A stretch of 64,000 nucleotides of DNA from assembly GCF_011801145.1 (NCBI RefSeq), contig NZ_CP046172.1, positions 2,666,001 through 2,730,000 of the forward strand, written 5' to 3'. The notes below the pieces were generated by a model. That model did no database searches. It saw nothing but the letters and a program-made list of their open reading frames with translations, and had not been told where the DNA came from. The stretch comes from Nocardia arthritidis. Its GTDB lineage: Bacteria; Actinomycetota; Actinomycetes; Mycobacteriales; Mycobacteriaceae. This document shows positions 6,845 to 14,976 of the stretch, piece after piece. The position numbers and the translations under genes are program-made. How positions within the stretch are numbered: position 1 is the stretch's first letter; each line of letters begins with the position of its first letter.

Positions 6845-9800
6845 GCGCGATGTCTCGACGGTCCGGCAGTGGCTGGCCGATCCGGCGCAGGACGCCGGAA
6901 TCTACCTCGCCGACGAGGCCGATGGCTGGGCCTACCGCAGCTATCGTGAGCTGGCCGATACGGCCTGGTCCATCGCCGAGCTGATGCGGGCGCGCGGCAT
7001 GTCGGGCGGCGACGGCGTCTGCGTCATCATGCCGACCGGATTCACTTGTGCCGCAGCCTTTTACGCGGTCTGGGCAGCGGGCGGGGTGTTCACGCCGGTG
7101 GCGCCGCCGATGTTCGGCGATCTGCAACAGATCATCGCCCATATCGCGGGCATCGTCGCGCGGGCGCAGCCGCGGCTGGTGGTGACATCGCCGGAATTCG
7201 CCGACCTGGTCCGGCAGGCGGTCACCGAGGCGGGCCGGACGGATGAGCCGCTGATCGTCGACGCGGCCGCACTGGCCGACCCGCCCGCGGACCGGACCTT
7301 CGGTGAACCGGCCGAATGCGCGCTGCTGCAGTTCACTTCGGGTTCGACCGGCAGCCCGCGCGGGGTCCGGGTGAGCTGGCACAACCTGGCGAACAACATC
7401 GATATGATCTCGCGCCTGATGGGTTGGCGGCCCGGCGATACCAGCGTGTCCTGGCTGCCGCTCTATCACGACATGGGTTTGGTCGGCGCGTTTCTCACCA
7501 CCGTGACCAATCAGGGCGACCTCTACCTGATGCGGCCCGATCAATTCGTCCGCGACCCGGCGCGCTGGCTGCGGGCGATGGCGCACGCGCAGCATTCGCC
7601 GTCGCCATCGTTCGCGCTCGGCTACGTGGCGCACCGGGTGCGTCCGGAGGAGATCGCCGACCTCGACCTGTCCGGTTGGCGCACCCTGGCAGTGGGTTCG
7701 GAGCCGGTGGAACTGGCCGATCTGCAATCGTTCGCCGAACTCACAGGGCCGCAAGGCTTTTCGACCAGCGCCTACACCCTCGCCTACGGGCTTGCTGAGG
7801 CGACGTTGATGGTGACCTCCTCCTCACGCACCGAACCGGTCACCGCGCTGCGCATCGACAACGCGAAATTGCGCTTCGGCGAACCGATCACGGTGCTCGA
7901 CGAGCGCCGCCTCGGCATCGGCGGGCCGATCGAGGGCCCGGGCTGGATCACCGGGCTCGGCTATTCGACGCCCGAATCCACCGTGCGCGTGGTGGACGAG
8001 GACGGGAACGAACTGCCCGACGGCACGTTGGGCGAGATGGTGGTGATCGGCGATTCGGTGGCATTGGGCTACACCGGTGACGCGACCGGCGCCACCGCCA
8101 TCACCGACGGCAAACTGTTCAGCGGTGACGCCGGATTCCTGTACCGCGGTGAGGTTTTCGTACTCGGACGGATGGGTACCAGCCTGAAGGTGCGTGGGCG
8201 TTCGGTATTCATGGAGGACATCGAGTCGCGGGTGTCCCAGGAGACCGGCATCACCAAGGGCAAGCTGGCCGCCGTCGCGATCACCGAGGCGGCCGGACAG
8301 GGCATCGCGCTGTTCGCGGAGGCCGCGGCCGGTGAGTGGATCGCCAAGGCGCGCGCCACCATTCGCGGTGAGCTCGGCCCGGCGCAGACCATCACCGTGG
8401 TGACCGGTCCGCGCGGGTTGATCCGGCGCACCTCCAGCGGCAAACCGCGGCGCAGGCATATGTGGCAGCTGTTCCGGGCCGGCGAGCTCGACGGCGCGGT
8501 GGTGCACGACGCCGAATCGGCGGCCGCCGCGCCCGAACCGGCGCTGCCGCTCGACCGCCTGCACCAGCTGCTCGACATGGCAATGGAAGACGTTGCGGTG
8601 CCGCAGGATTCGACGATCCTGTTCGAAGGTTCACTGGCCGAGGGTTTCGGCAATGCCGGATCGGATATCGACTTCCTGGTCCTGGTCGCGGGTGACGACG
8701 AGCTGCCGACGCTGCCGACGGTGCTGTTCATCGACGGCCGCCGAGTGGAGGTGCGCACGCGGTCGCAGGCCCAGCTGCGCGGCCAGCTCGAACGGGTGGC
8801 CGCGGGCACGGACCTCGATGAGGATGTATTGAACCGGTGTCAGCGCTTCCTGGCCGCCACCGTGCTGCGGCCGGGCGCGGCGAATGTCGACGAGCTGCGG
8901 GATTTGCTGCCATACACCGAGTTTCGCGAGATCGTCGCGCGCTGGTGGCTCGATCGCGCGACGCAGGCCGTGCGCTACGCGGTGGCCCTGCGGGCATTCG
9001 ACGCGCGGGCGGAGGCGGTCGGCTGGATCCGCGACGGCCTGCTGCAGGCTATGAAAGGTTGGGCGGCCCGGCGCGGCGAAACCTACCTGGAGACGAAATG
9101 GCTGCCGCAGCAGCTGGATCGGCTCGGCACCGACGAATTGATCGCGCGCTACCGGGAATTGAGCGATCCGGCCGCCTGGTCCGACCCGGACCGGAACTAC
9201 GGTGAACCCACGCAGGGCATCCTCGGTGACGCGACGGCACGCGAACTGGCCGAACGGATTCCCTGGGAGCAGTCCTTCGAATTGGCGGCCGCGCTCGGCG
9301 TGACCGATGTCGCGGACGATCCGCACCAGGTGCTCTTCGCCCGGGTGCCCCGGGTCACCACATGGAGTATCGGTGGTCGCGTGCATGTGCTCCGGGACGA
9401 CCGCGATATTTTCGCGCTGTCGGAGAAGGCGGGCCGGGCCTGGCGCGGTGTCGTCTTCCGGCACTCGCTGCGCGATGTGCTCGGGCGTGCGCCGGAGGAC
9501 CACCGTGCGGAGCTGGCCGAATTCGTCCGGCTCGGTCTGGTCGGATTGCAGTGGCGCGGAGCCGGATTCGTGACGCCGGCACTGGCCATGTGTAAGCCGG
9601 TGAAGCCGTACACCCCGGTGCCGTGCTCGGTGATTCCGACCCTCGGTGTCGCGGGTGCGGCCCGCGACGGCGCCATCGCCACCCTGTCACCGCTGCCCGC
9701 GGACCGTTTCACGGGCTGCGCGCTCGATCTGGTCTGGTCGAATGTGGTGCTGGAGAATGCCAGGGAGGATCTGGCGGGCGCGGTGAAGGACGGCCAGGGC

Positions 9801-10247
9801 GAGGTCGCCGATATCGCGGCGCATCGGCTCATCGCCATGACGGTGCGAATGGTTTTGTCCGCGTACGGAATTCACCCGCTGCCTGCGGATCTCGCGCCGG
9901 TGGAAACCCTGCGCAGAATCCTCGGCGGCAACGGCGACGAACTTCTGGTGTGTCTGGAAACCGCCGAGCGCCAAAGATTCACGGAACTCATTCGAACCGG
10001 TGTCGGCACCGATGCGGCGATCGTCGCGCTCGACGATCTGGTCGCCCGGGTCCGAAAGCTCGCGGGCGGCGCGGACTTCCCCGCCTCCTTCGATTCGCGC
10101 GAGCAGTGGCGGCGCACCCTCGCCATCGGTTACGACTGGTTGCGCCTCGCCGGATACCTGAATAGCGAACTGCCGCTGGACGAGGCCAGGGACCTGCTGA
10201 GTTCCGGTGGGCAGCAACCACATCTGCGTCGAGAGGGGTCAGCATGA
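6834..10247 (+). CDS. Fatty-acyl-AMP ligase fused to a nucleotidyltransferase domain
   Basis: This 1137-residue multidomain protein opens with an AMP-forming ligase (about 1-555). It has the phosphate loop FTSGSTGSPRGVRVSWHNL, the WLPLYHDMGL motif typical of fatty-acyl-AMP ligases, and the C-terminal TSSGKPRRR with the catalytic lysine. About residues 590-680 form a nucleotidyltransferase module, GSLAEGFGNAGSDIDFLVLV, with the GS and DxD metal residues. A region near 830-910 (VHVLRDDRDIFALSEKAGRAW) weakly recalls PqqD-like carrier-binding domains. The rest is helical and unassigned. The ligase probably activates an acyl acid and loads the ACP encoded next; the nucleotidyltransferase role is unknown. 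ATG 6834 is chosen for AAGGAG at good spacing; ATG 6825 sits too close to it. Confidence 0.8.
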   Translation: MTYERDVSTVRQWLADPAQDAGIYLADEADGWAYRSYRELADTAWSIAELMRARGMSGGDGVCVIMPTGFTCAAAFYAVWAAGGVFTPVAPPMFGDLQQIIAHIAGIVARAQPRLVVTSPEFADLVRQAVTEAGRTDEPLIVDAAALADPPADRTFGEPAECALLQFTSGSTGSPRGVRVSWHNLANNIDMISRLMGWRPGDTSVSWLPLYHDMGLVGAFLTTVTNQGDLYLMRPDQFVRDPARWLRAMAHAQHSPSPSFALGYVAHRVRPEEIADLDLSGWRTLAVGSEPVELADLQSFAELTGPQGFSTSAYTLAYGLAEATLMVTSSSRTEPVTALRIDNAKLRFGEPITVLDERRLGIGGPIEGPGWITGLGYSTPESTVRVVDEDGNELPDGTLGEMVVIGDSVALGYTGDATGATAITDGKLFSGDAGFLYRGEVFVLGRMGTSLKVRGRSVFMEDIESRVSQETGITKGKLAAVAITEAAGQGIALFAEAAAGEWIAKARATIRGELGPAQTITVVTGPRGLIRRTSSGKPRRRHMWQLFRAGELDGAVVHDAESAAAAPEPALPLDRLHQLLDMAMEDVAVPQDSTILFEGSLAEGFGNAGSDIDFLVLVAGDDELPTLPTVLFIDGRRVEVRTRSQAQLRGQLERVAAGTDLDEDVLNRCQRFLAATVLRPGAANVDELRDLLPYTEFREIVARWWLDRATQAVRYAVALRAFDARAEAVGWIRDGLLQAMKGWAARRGETYLETKWLPQQLDRLGTDELIARYRELSDPAAWSDPDRNYGEPTQGILGDATARELAERIPWEQSFELAAALGVTDVADDPHQVLFARVPRVTTWSIGGRVHVLRDDRDIFALSEKAGRAWRGVVFRHSLRDVLGRAPEDHRAELAEFVRLGLVGLQWRGAGFVTPALAMCKPVKPYTPVPCSVIPTLGVAGAARDGAIATLSPLPADRFTGCALDLVWSNVVLENAREDLAGAVKDGQGEVADIAAHRLIAMTVRMVLSAYGIHPLPADLAPVETLRRILGGNGDELLVCLETAERQRFTELIRTGVGTDAAIVALDDLVARVRKLAGGADFPASFDSREQWRRTLAIGYDWLRLAGYLNSELPLDEARDLLSSGGQQPHLRREGSA

Positions 10248-10507
10248 CGGCGGACCGGGTACGCGCACTTATCTCGGCCATGGCCCCCGACCGCGGGGCC
10301 CCGGTCGAGGACGGCCGCAGGCTGATCGAGGACCTCGGATTCGATTCGCTGCGCCTGATGGAGCTGACCGTGGTGTTGGAGCGCGCCTTCGACCTGCCGC
10401 GCTACCGGCCCGAGGAGTTGATCGGCGTGCGCCGGGTCGGCGATGTCGTCGAGCTCATCGCGGGCAGCCTTCGGGCGAAGGGTGAACCGAGCGAGGTGCG
10501 GTCATGA
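10244..10507 (+). CDS. Acyl carrier protein
   Basis: This stand-alone carrier protein has 87 residues. GFDSLRLMEL supplies the serine for the phosphopantetheine arm, in the normal place at the start of helix II. Its ATG overlaps the stop of the ligase gene (ATGA), and its stop overlaps the ATG of the reductase (ATGA), so the three are translationally coupled. The ligase probably loads it and the reductase or AfsA-like enzyme uses the acyl group. No phosphopantetheinyl transferase is in the window. Confidence 0.88.
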   Translation: MTADRVRALISAMAPDRGAPVEDGRRLIEDLGFDSLRLMELTVVLERAFDLPRYRPEELIGVRRVGDVVELIAGSLRAKGEPSEVRS

Positions 10508-11588
10508 CGGAGCGGGATACGGTATTGCTCACCGGCGCAACGGGTTTGGTCGGGGCCGAGGTGATGGCTCGCCTGTCGGCGGCCGGTCGGCCGGTGGCGG
10601 CGGTACTGCACAGCAATGGCCGGATCGTGCGTAACGACGGCACCGTATTGGTGGCGGGCACCGCGGTGGCGGGCGATATCCGCGCACCCGGCTTCGGCCT
10701 CGCCGAGCGTGACCTCGCGGACCTGGCCGACCGGGTCGGGATCATCGTCCACTGTGCGGCTACCACCGCATTCGACGCGCCCGCAACGGATTACGAGCAG
10801 CTGAATGTCGACGGCGCCGCCAACGCCGTCGCGCTGGCGCTGCGCTGGGGCGTGCCGCTGGTGCAGGTGAGCACAGCGTACGTGTGCGGTATGCGCGGCG
10901 GTGTCATCGCCGAGGACGAACTCGACGCGGGCCAGGATTTCGGAAGTGCCTACGAGCAGAGCAAGTTCCGCGCCGAACAGCTGGTGCGCGGCGCGGCCGG
11001 GCTGCGCTGGGCCATCGTGCGGCCCGGCATCGTCACCGGCGCCACCGGCACCGGCGTGATCCGCGAATACAAGAACCTCTACACCGTGGTGAAGCTGATG
11101 GTGGAGGGCAAGCTGCGGTCGCTGCCCGGGCGCTACGACGCGACGCTGTCGCTGGCCCCGTGGACCACGTGGCCGACGTGATCGCCGCGGCCGTACTGGA
11201 TTTCGATTCGGCGGAGGGACGGACCCTGCACGCGCTCGGCCGGGATACCCTGTCGCTGCGCGAGGTCTCGGATGTACTTGCCGAGTATCCGTCGTTCGCG
11301 GTGGCAACCTTCGTCCCGGAGGCCACCTTCGACGAGGCGGCGCTGGACTCGATCGAGCGCGAATACTACCGCCGCATCGGCGTGCTCTACACGAGTTATT
11401 TCAAGCGCCGGTTGACCTTCGAGACCGCCCGCGCGCAGGTGCTGCTCGGCAGGCCCGCACCGGCCACCGGCAAGGACTATCTGCGGCTGCTGCTCGACTA
11501 CTGCCTGGAATCGGGATATCTCGGAGCCCCGCTGCCGTCCATCGAGGATGTGCTGGCGGGCAACGACTTCGGGAGCGTGCCGCGATGA
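10504..11588 (+). pseudogene. NAD(P)-dependent SDR / thioester-reductase-like protein, frameshifted near 11,160
   Basis: The first frame (10504-11181) begins MTERDTVLLTGATGLVGAEV, a Rossmann start of an extended short-chain dehydrogenase. It continues with STAYVCG, YEQSKFRAEQLV (Y and K of the active site) and IVRPGIVTGATG, then stops. After DATLSLAP the family sequence resumes one frame over as VDHVADVIAAAVLDF and runs to TGA 11588. Adding one base at about 11158-11161 (GGCCCCG then TGG) restores a single protein of about 361 residues. The downstream half keeps its ATGA overlap with the next gene, so the locus looks maintained. A one-base deletion, a sequencing error or ribosomal slippage are all possible. 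A role as acyl-ACP reductase or sugar-type epimerase is inferred from context. Confidence 0.72.
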
Positions 11589-12499
11589 CCGATACGGTGC
11601 GGGAGCTGCTCACGACGCTGACGCCGCAGGCGGAGAAGGTGGACGCGTACGTCGCCGACACCTATCTGCTGGAGACGGTGGACCACCTGGACCGGCTCGG
11701 CATCGACCCCGCCAAATTCGGTAGGCAGCATTCGCTGCTGCTGCTCAAACCGGACGCGATCGTCGCTCGCGCGGTGGAGCCGACACTGGAGTGGTTGGCG
11801 GACAACGGATTCCAGGTAGTTGGTGCCGAACGGGTCGCGGTGAACCGGCATGTCGCGCGGGCGCTGTGGTATTTCGCGTGGAATATCGCATCGCCGGAAC
11901 GCAGGCGGCTCGCCGATCTGCTCGTCGGCATTTCGGATGTGCTGGTGCTGGTGGTGCGGGCCGCCGATGCCGCGCTGCCGGTTTCGGTGCGGCTAACCGA
12001 GGCGAAGGGGCCGACCGATCCGCGCAAGCGCAAACCGGGTGAGCTGCGCCATCTGCTCGGCAGGCACAGCTACCTGCTGAACCTGGTGCATTCGCCCGAC
12101 GATCCGGCCGATACGCTGCGGGAATTCGCCATCTACTGGGATGAGTCGCGCCGCGGCGAGGTGATCGCGCGGGCCGAGGCGGGCGCGGACGGTACGGCAA
12201 GGGCCCGCGAGATCGCGGCCGAACTGTACGCGGGCACACCGGCCCGCGGCTTCGATCGGGCTGATGCGCTGGAGCGGATCCGGCGCGATATCACCGATGG
12301 GGGCGCACCTGTTCCCGCCGACCTCGAATCCGATGCGGACTGCGCGCGATTGCTGTACGACGCGTGGGCGGCCGGACAGCAACTGGATCCGTGGTCGGTG
12401 CTGGTGCTGGGTTCCCATGTGCTTCCCATGCGAATCGGAACCGGGCCGCAGACCCTGCGGCCGGTTTCCGCGAAAGAGTGGTTGGAGGGCCCTCTATGA
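11585..12499 (+). CDS. Protein with nucleoside diphosphate kinase-like fold
   Basis: Residues about 45-190 of this 304-residue protein follow the NDP kinase pattern: SLLLLKPDAIVARAVEPTLE (lysine of the KPD motif), TEAKGPTDPRKRKPGELRHL, then LNLVHSPDDPADTLREF, where the histidine matches the phosphorylated active-site residue. The segment between strand 2 and the GPTDP motif differs from housekeeping Ndk, and the C-terminal 110 residues are additional. It starts by ATGA overlap with the reductase and ends by ATGA overlap with the AfsA-like gene. It may phosphorylate a nucleotide or pathway intermediate, alongside the phosphotransferase and nucleotidyltransferase upstream. Function is not established; the fold call rests on three spaced motifs. 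Confidence 0.65.
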   Translation: MTDTVRELLTTLTPQAEKVDAYVADTYLLETVDHLDRLGIDPAKFGRQHSLLLLKPDAIVARAVEPTLEWLADNGFQVVGAERVAVNRHVARALWYFAWNIASPERRRLADLLVGISDVLVLVVRAADAALPVSVRLTEAKGPTDPRKRKPGELRHLLGRHSYLLNLVHSPDDPADTLREFAIYWDESRRGEVIARAEAGADGTARAREIAAELYAGTPARGFDRADALERIRRDITDGGAPVPADLESDADCARLLYDAWAAGQQLDPWSVLVLGSHVLPMRIGTGPQTLRPVSAKEWLEGPL

Positions 12500-13446
12500 C
12501 GGCAAGTGTCGGCGCGGCAACGCATCTGCGCACGATCTCACGCGAATTGGCGCATCGGTGCGCGGTTTCCGAGGTGTTCGTCACCTCGCTGGATGACGCG
12601 GGCTCCGGCGAATTCGTGGTCGGAGCCCAGTTGCCGCGCATGCACGCCTACTACGGCGATCATGTGGGATCGCTTGCGGCCCGCCATGATCCGCTACTGG
12701 TGATGGAGGCGGCGCGGCAGGCGGCGCTGGCGGTGAGCCACGAATTCTACGGTGTGCCGCCGGAGATGGCGTTCATCGTGCGCACCTTCAACGGTGCGGT
12801 AGTCGACGGCGCTGCGTGGGAGATCGGTCCGGCCCCAGCGGATCTCGTGATGTCCGTGCGGGCGCCGCGGCAGCATCGGCAGGACGGTGTGCTGCACGGT
12901 CTGGATATGGTGCTCGATATCGAATGCGATGGAACGCCGATGCTGACCGTCGACGGCTCGTTCTCCTGGACCACGCCGGCGCGGTGGGCGCGCCTGCGCT
13001 CGGGCTTCCGGGAAAGCCTCGGGCTCGGCCCGTTCCGCGGTGCGGTGGCGCCTGCCGAACAGGCCGTCGCGGCGACGGTCGGCCGGGAGAACCGGCGCAA
13101 CGTGGTGATCGGGCCGCCGTCATCGGCGGCCGATGGGTCCGCGGCGGCGGTGATCGTGGCCGATACGACCCATCCCTTCCTGTTCGACCACCAGCTCGAT
13201 CATGTGCCGGGCAGCCTGCTGCTCGAGGCATGCCGTCAGCTCGGGCTCACCCTCGTCGGCGGCGAATCGCCGCGATTGGCCGGTATCGCAAGCACTTTCG
13301 AGAAGTTCGTGGAGCTGGACCTGCCGGCCGAATGCCGGGCGGTGGTCGCCGAACGCGAGGTCGGGCGGACGTTGCTGCACTGCGAGATCGAGCAGACGGG
13401 CGCGATCACCGCCCGGATCGAACTCGAATTCGCCGAGGGGGCATAG
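12496..13446 (+). CDS. AfsA-like gamma-butyrolactone/butenolide biosynthesis protein (A-factor hotdog repeats)
   Basis: AfsA-type enzymes join a beta-ketoacyl group to dihydroxyacetone phosphate on the way to gamma-butyrolactone signals. This 316-residue protein has both hotdog repeats. The first (about 20-150) contains SEVFVTSLDDAGSGEFVVGA and MEAARQAALAVSHEFYGVP. The second (about 180-310) contains HPFLFDHQLDHVPGSLLLEA. Each keeps the E-A-x-R-Q helix motif (MEAARQ, LEACRQ) typical of the family. ATG 12496 overlaps the previous stop (ATGA). The presence of an ACP and acyl ligase suggests acyl-ACP as donor. No butyrolactone receptor of the ArpA/TetR type is in the window. The product could be a signal or a larger lipid. 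Confidence 0.85.
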   Translation: MTASVGAATHLRTISRELAHRCAVSEVFVTSLDDAGSGEFVVGAQLPRMHAYYGDHVGSLAARHDPLLVMEAARQAALAVSHEFYGVPPEMAFIVRTFNGAVVDGAAWEIGPAPADLVMSVRAPRQHRQDGVLHGLDMVLDIECDGTPMLTVDGSFSWTTPARWARLRSGFRESLGLGPFRGAVAPAEQAVAATVGRENRRNVVIGPPSSAADGSAAAVIVADTTHPFLFDHQLDHVPGSLLLEACRQLGLTLVGGESPRLAGIASTFEKFVELDLPAECRAVVAEREVGRTLLHCEIEQTGAITARIELEFAEGA

Positions 13447-13448
13447 CG

Positions 13449-14063
13449 ATGGGCGCGGAACTCCTGACCACGACGCGGTCCTTTCGCAGGCGGCTCGATC
13501 TGACCCGGCCGGTCTCGCGGCAGGATCTGTTGGCCTGCTTGGATATCGCCGTCTGCGCGCCGAGCGGCAGCAATCGGCAGCCGTGGCGGTTCCTGGTGAT
13601 CCAGGACGCCGAGCTGCGGCAGCGGATCGCCGAGTACTACCGGAAGAGTTTCACCGCATTGCTTTCCGCGCGCAGCCCGCGTCCGGATCAGCTCGGCGAT
13701 ATCGCCTCCGGACAGTATCTCGCGGACCATTTCCACGAGGTGCCCGCGCTGGTGCTGGTGTGCGCGCCGGGCCGCCCGCCCGCCGATGGCTCGGCGCTGC
13801 GGTTGGCCAGCTTCTACGGCTCGGTCTATCCGATGGTGTGGAATTTCCTTCTGGCCCTGCACGATCGGGGTTTGGGCGGCACCATGACCACCGCCCATCT
13901 GGCGTTCGAGCGCGAGATCGCGGAACTGCTCGGCATTCCATTCGACGAGGTGACCCAGGTCGCCCTTGTTCCGGTGGCCCATCTGCGTCCTGGCGCCGAG
14001 CGCCCAGGGCCGCGCGTCCCGGCCGCCGAGGTGACGAACTGGGATCGCTGGAGCGCGACGTGA
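13449..14063 (+). CDS. Nitroreductase-family flavin oxidoreductase
   Basis: This 204-residue FMN-dependent reductase has the nitroreductase pattern: RSFRRRLDLTRPVSRQDL at the N-terminus, APSGSNRQPWRFLVI (phosphate/FMN contacts), and GLGGTMTTAHLAFEREI then ELLGIPFDEV near the end. ATG 13449 is 2 bp after the AfsA-like stop, and the stop overlaps the UbiA gene start (GTGA). In this operon it might reduce a C=C bond of a butenolide or a quinone-like ring; that is inference. The true electron acceptor cannot be read from sequence. Confidence 0.85.
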   Translation: MGAELLTTTRSFRRRLDLTRPVSRQDLLACLDIAVCAPSGSNRQPWRFLVIQDAELRQRIAEYYRKSFTALLSARSPRPDQLGDIASGQYLADHFHEVPALVLVCAPGRPPADGSALRLASFYGSVYPMVWNFLLALHDRGLGGTMTTAHLAFEREIAELLGIPFDEVTQVALVPVAHLRPGAERPGPRVPAAEVTNWDRWSAT

Positions 14064-14971
14064 GCGTCGCCGCTCCCGCCCTCGAATCCCTCACCCGCGT
14101 AGCGCGTTTCACCGCGGTGATGTACAAGCCGCACTACTTGGTGTACGGGATTCTGTGGGTGCTCGCCGTCGAGGGTACGGCGGCCGTTGCGGCGCAACCG
14201 TATTCGGCGTGGCGGCCGGGCGGCGCCACCGTCGTGCGCATCGTGGTGGTCGCCGTTGTGCTGCTGTATCTGCGGATGGTCGACGAGCAGAAGGATCTCG
14301 AATACGACCGGGTGCACAACCCGGACCGTCCCCTCGTCACGGGGGCGGTGTCGGCCAACGAGTTGCGTGCGGCGATGGCGGTGCTCGGTGCCGTCACGAT
14401 CGCGCTGAGCCTCACGCAGTCCTTCTGGTCCGCCGTAATGCTCACCGCCACCCTGCTTTACGGGCTGGCACTGTGGGCGCTGGAGGCGCGGTCGGTGGCC
14501 GTGCGCGGCAACGCTCTGCTGAACCTGGCCGTCACGTATCCGATTCAGCTGTTGCTCGCGGCATACGTGCTCACCGCGGCGGCGGCCACCGGCCAGGTCC
14601 ATTTCCATTGGCGTGCGGCGCTTGTCGTGCTCATATTCACCGGGGCCTTCCTGCACTTCGAATTCGCCAGGAAGACCGCGCAGCCGCCGGAACAGGACGA
14701 GCACAGTTATTCGGCCGTGCTGGGACCCACGGTGAGCGCCGTCGTCACATTGCTGCTCGCGGCGGGCGCGGTGGTCACAGACCTGCTGTTGCTGGGACCG
14801 GGCGGCCAAGCGGTCTTTACCTTGATCCCGTTGGTGCTCTTGCTCATTCCGGGGTATTCGACGTGGACGTTCCTCCGTGGGGAACGCCCGGTGCATCCGG
14901 TCGTCCCCTCGGCGGTGTTCGTGCTCGCGTTCTACGCCGTCCTGATAGTCCAAGCGTTGGTCCGCTCCTGA
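14060..14971 (+). CDS. UbiA-family prenyltransferase-like membrane protein
   Basis: UbiA proteins transfer prenyl or other polyprenyl-like groups to acceptors in the membrane. This 303-residue protein has about eight to nine hydrophobic helices. Its first aspartate-rich motif is DEQKDLEYDRVHNPDRPL (D-x3-D-x3-D, followed by the family's NPDRPL). A second acidic loop, FEFARKTAQPPEQDEHSYS, lies about 125 residues later. GTG 14060 overlaps the nitroreductase stop. It is the last gene of the eight-gene operon and ends 5 bp before the convergent GT-P450 gene. The first motif has D-E in place of the usual N-D, so the substrate may differ from classic UbiA. Acceptor and donor are unknown. Confidence 0.82.
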   Translation: MSVAAPALESLTRVARFTAVMYKPHYLVYGILWVLAVEGTAAVAAQPYSAWRPGGATVVRIVVVAVVLLYLRMVDEQKDLEYDRVHNPDRPLVTGAVSANELRAAMAVLGAVTIALSLTQSFWSAVMLTATLLYGLALWALEARSVAVRGNALLNLAVTYPIQLLLAAYVLTAAAATGQVHFHWRAALVVLIFTGAFLHFEFARKTAQPPEQDEHSYSAVLGPTVSAVVTLLLAAGAVVTDLLLLGPGGQAVFTLIPLVLLLIPGYSTWTFLRGERPVHPVVPSAVFVLAFYAVLIVQALVRS

Positions 14972-14976
14972 ATTCC

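Noticed and set aside
10504..11181. Treating the first reductase frame as a complete 225-residue protein
   Set aside because: The family sequence clearly continues in the next frame to 11588, so the short product is a truncation.
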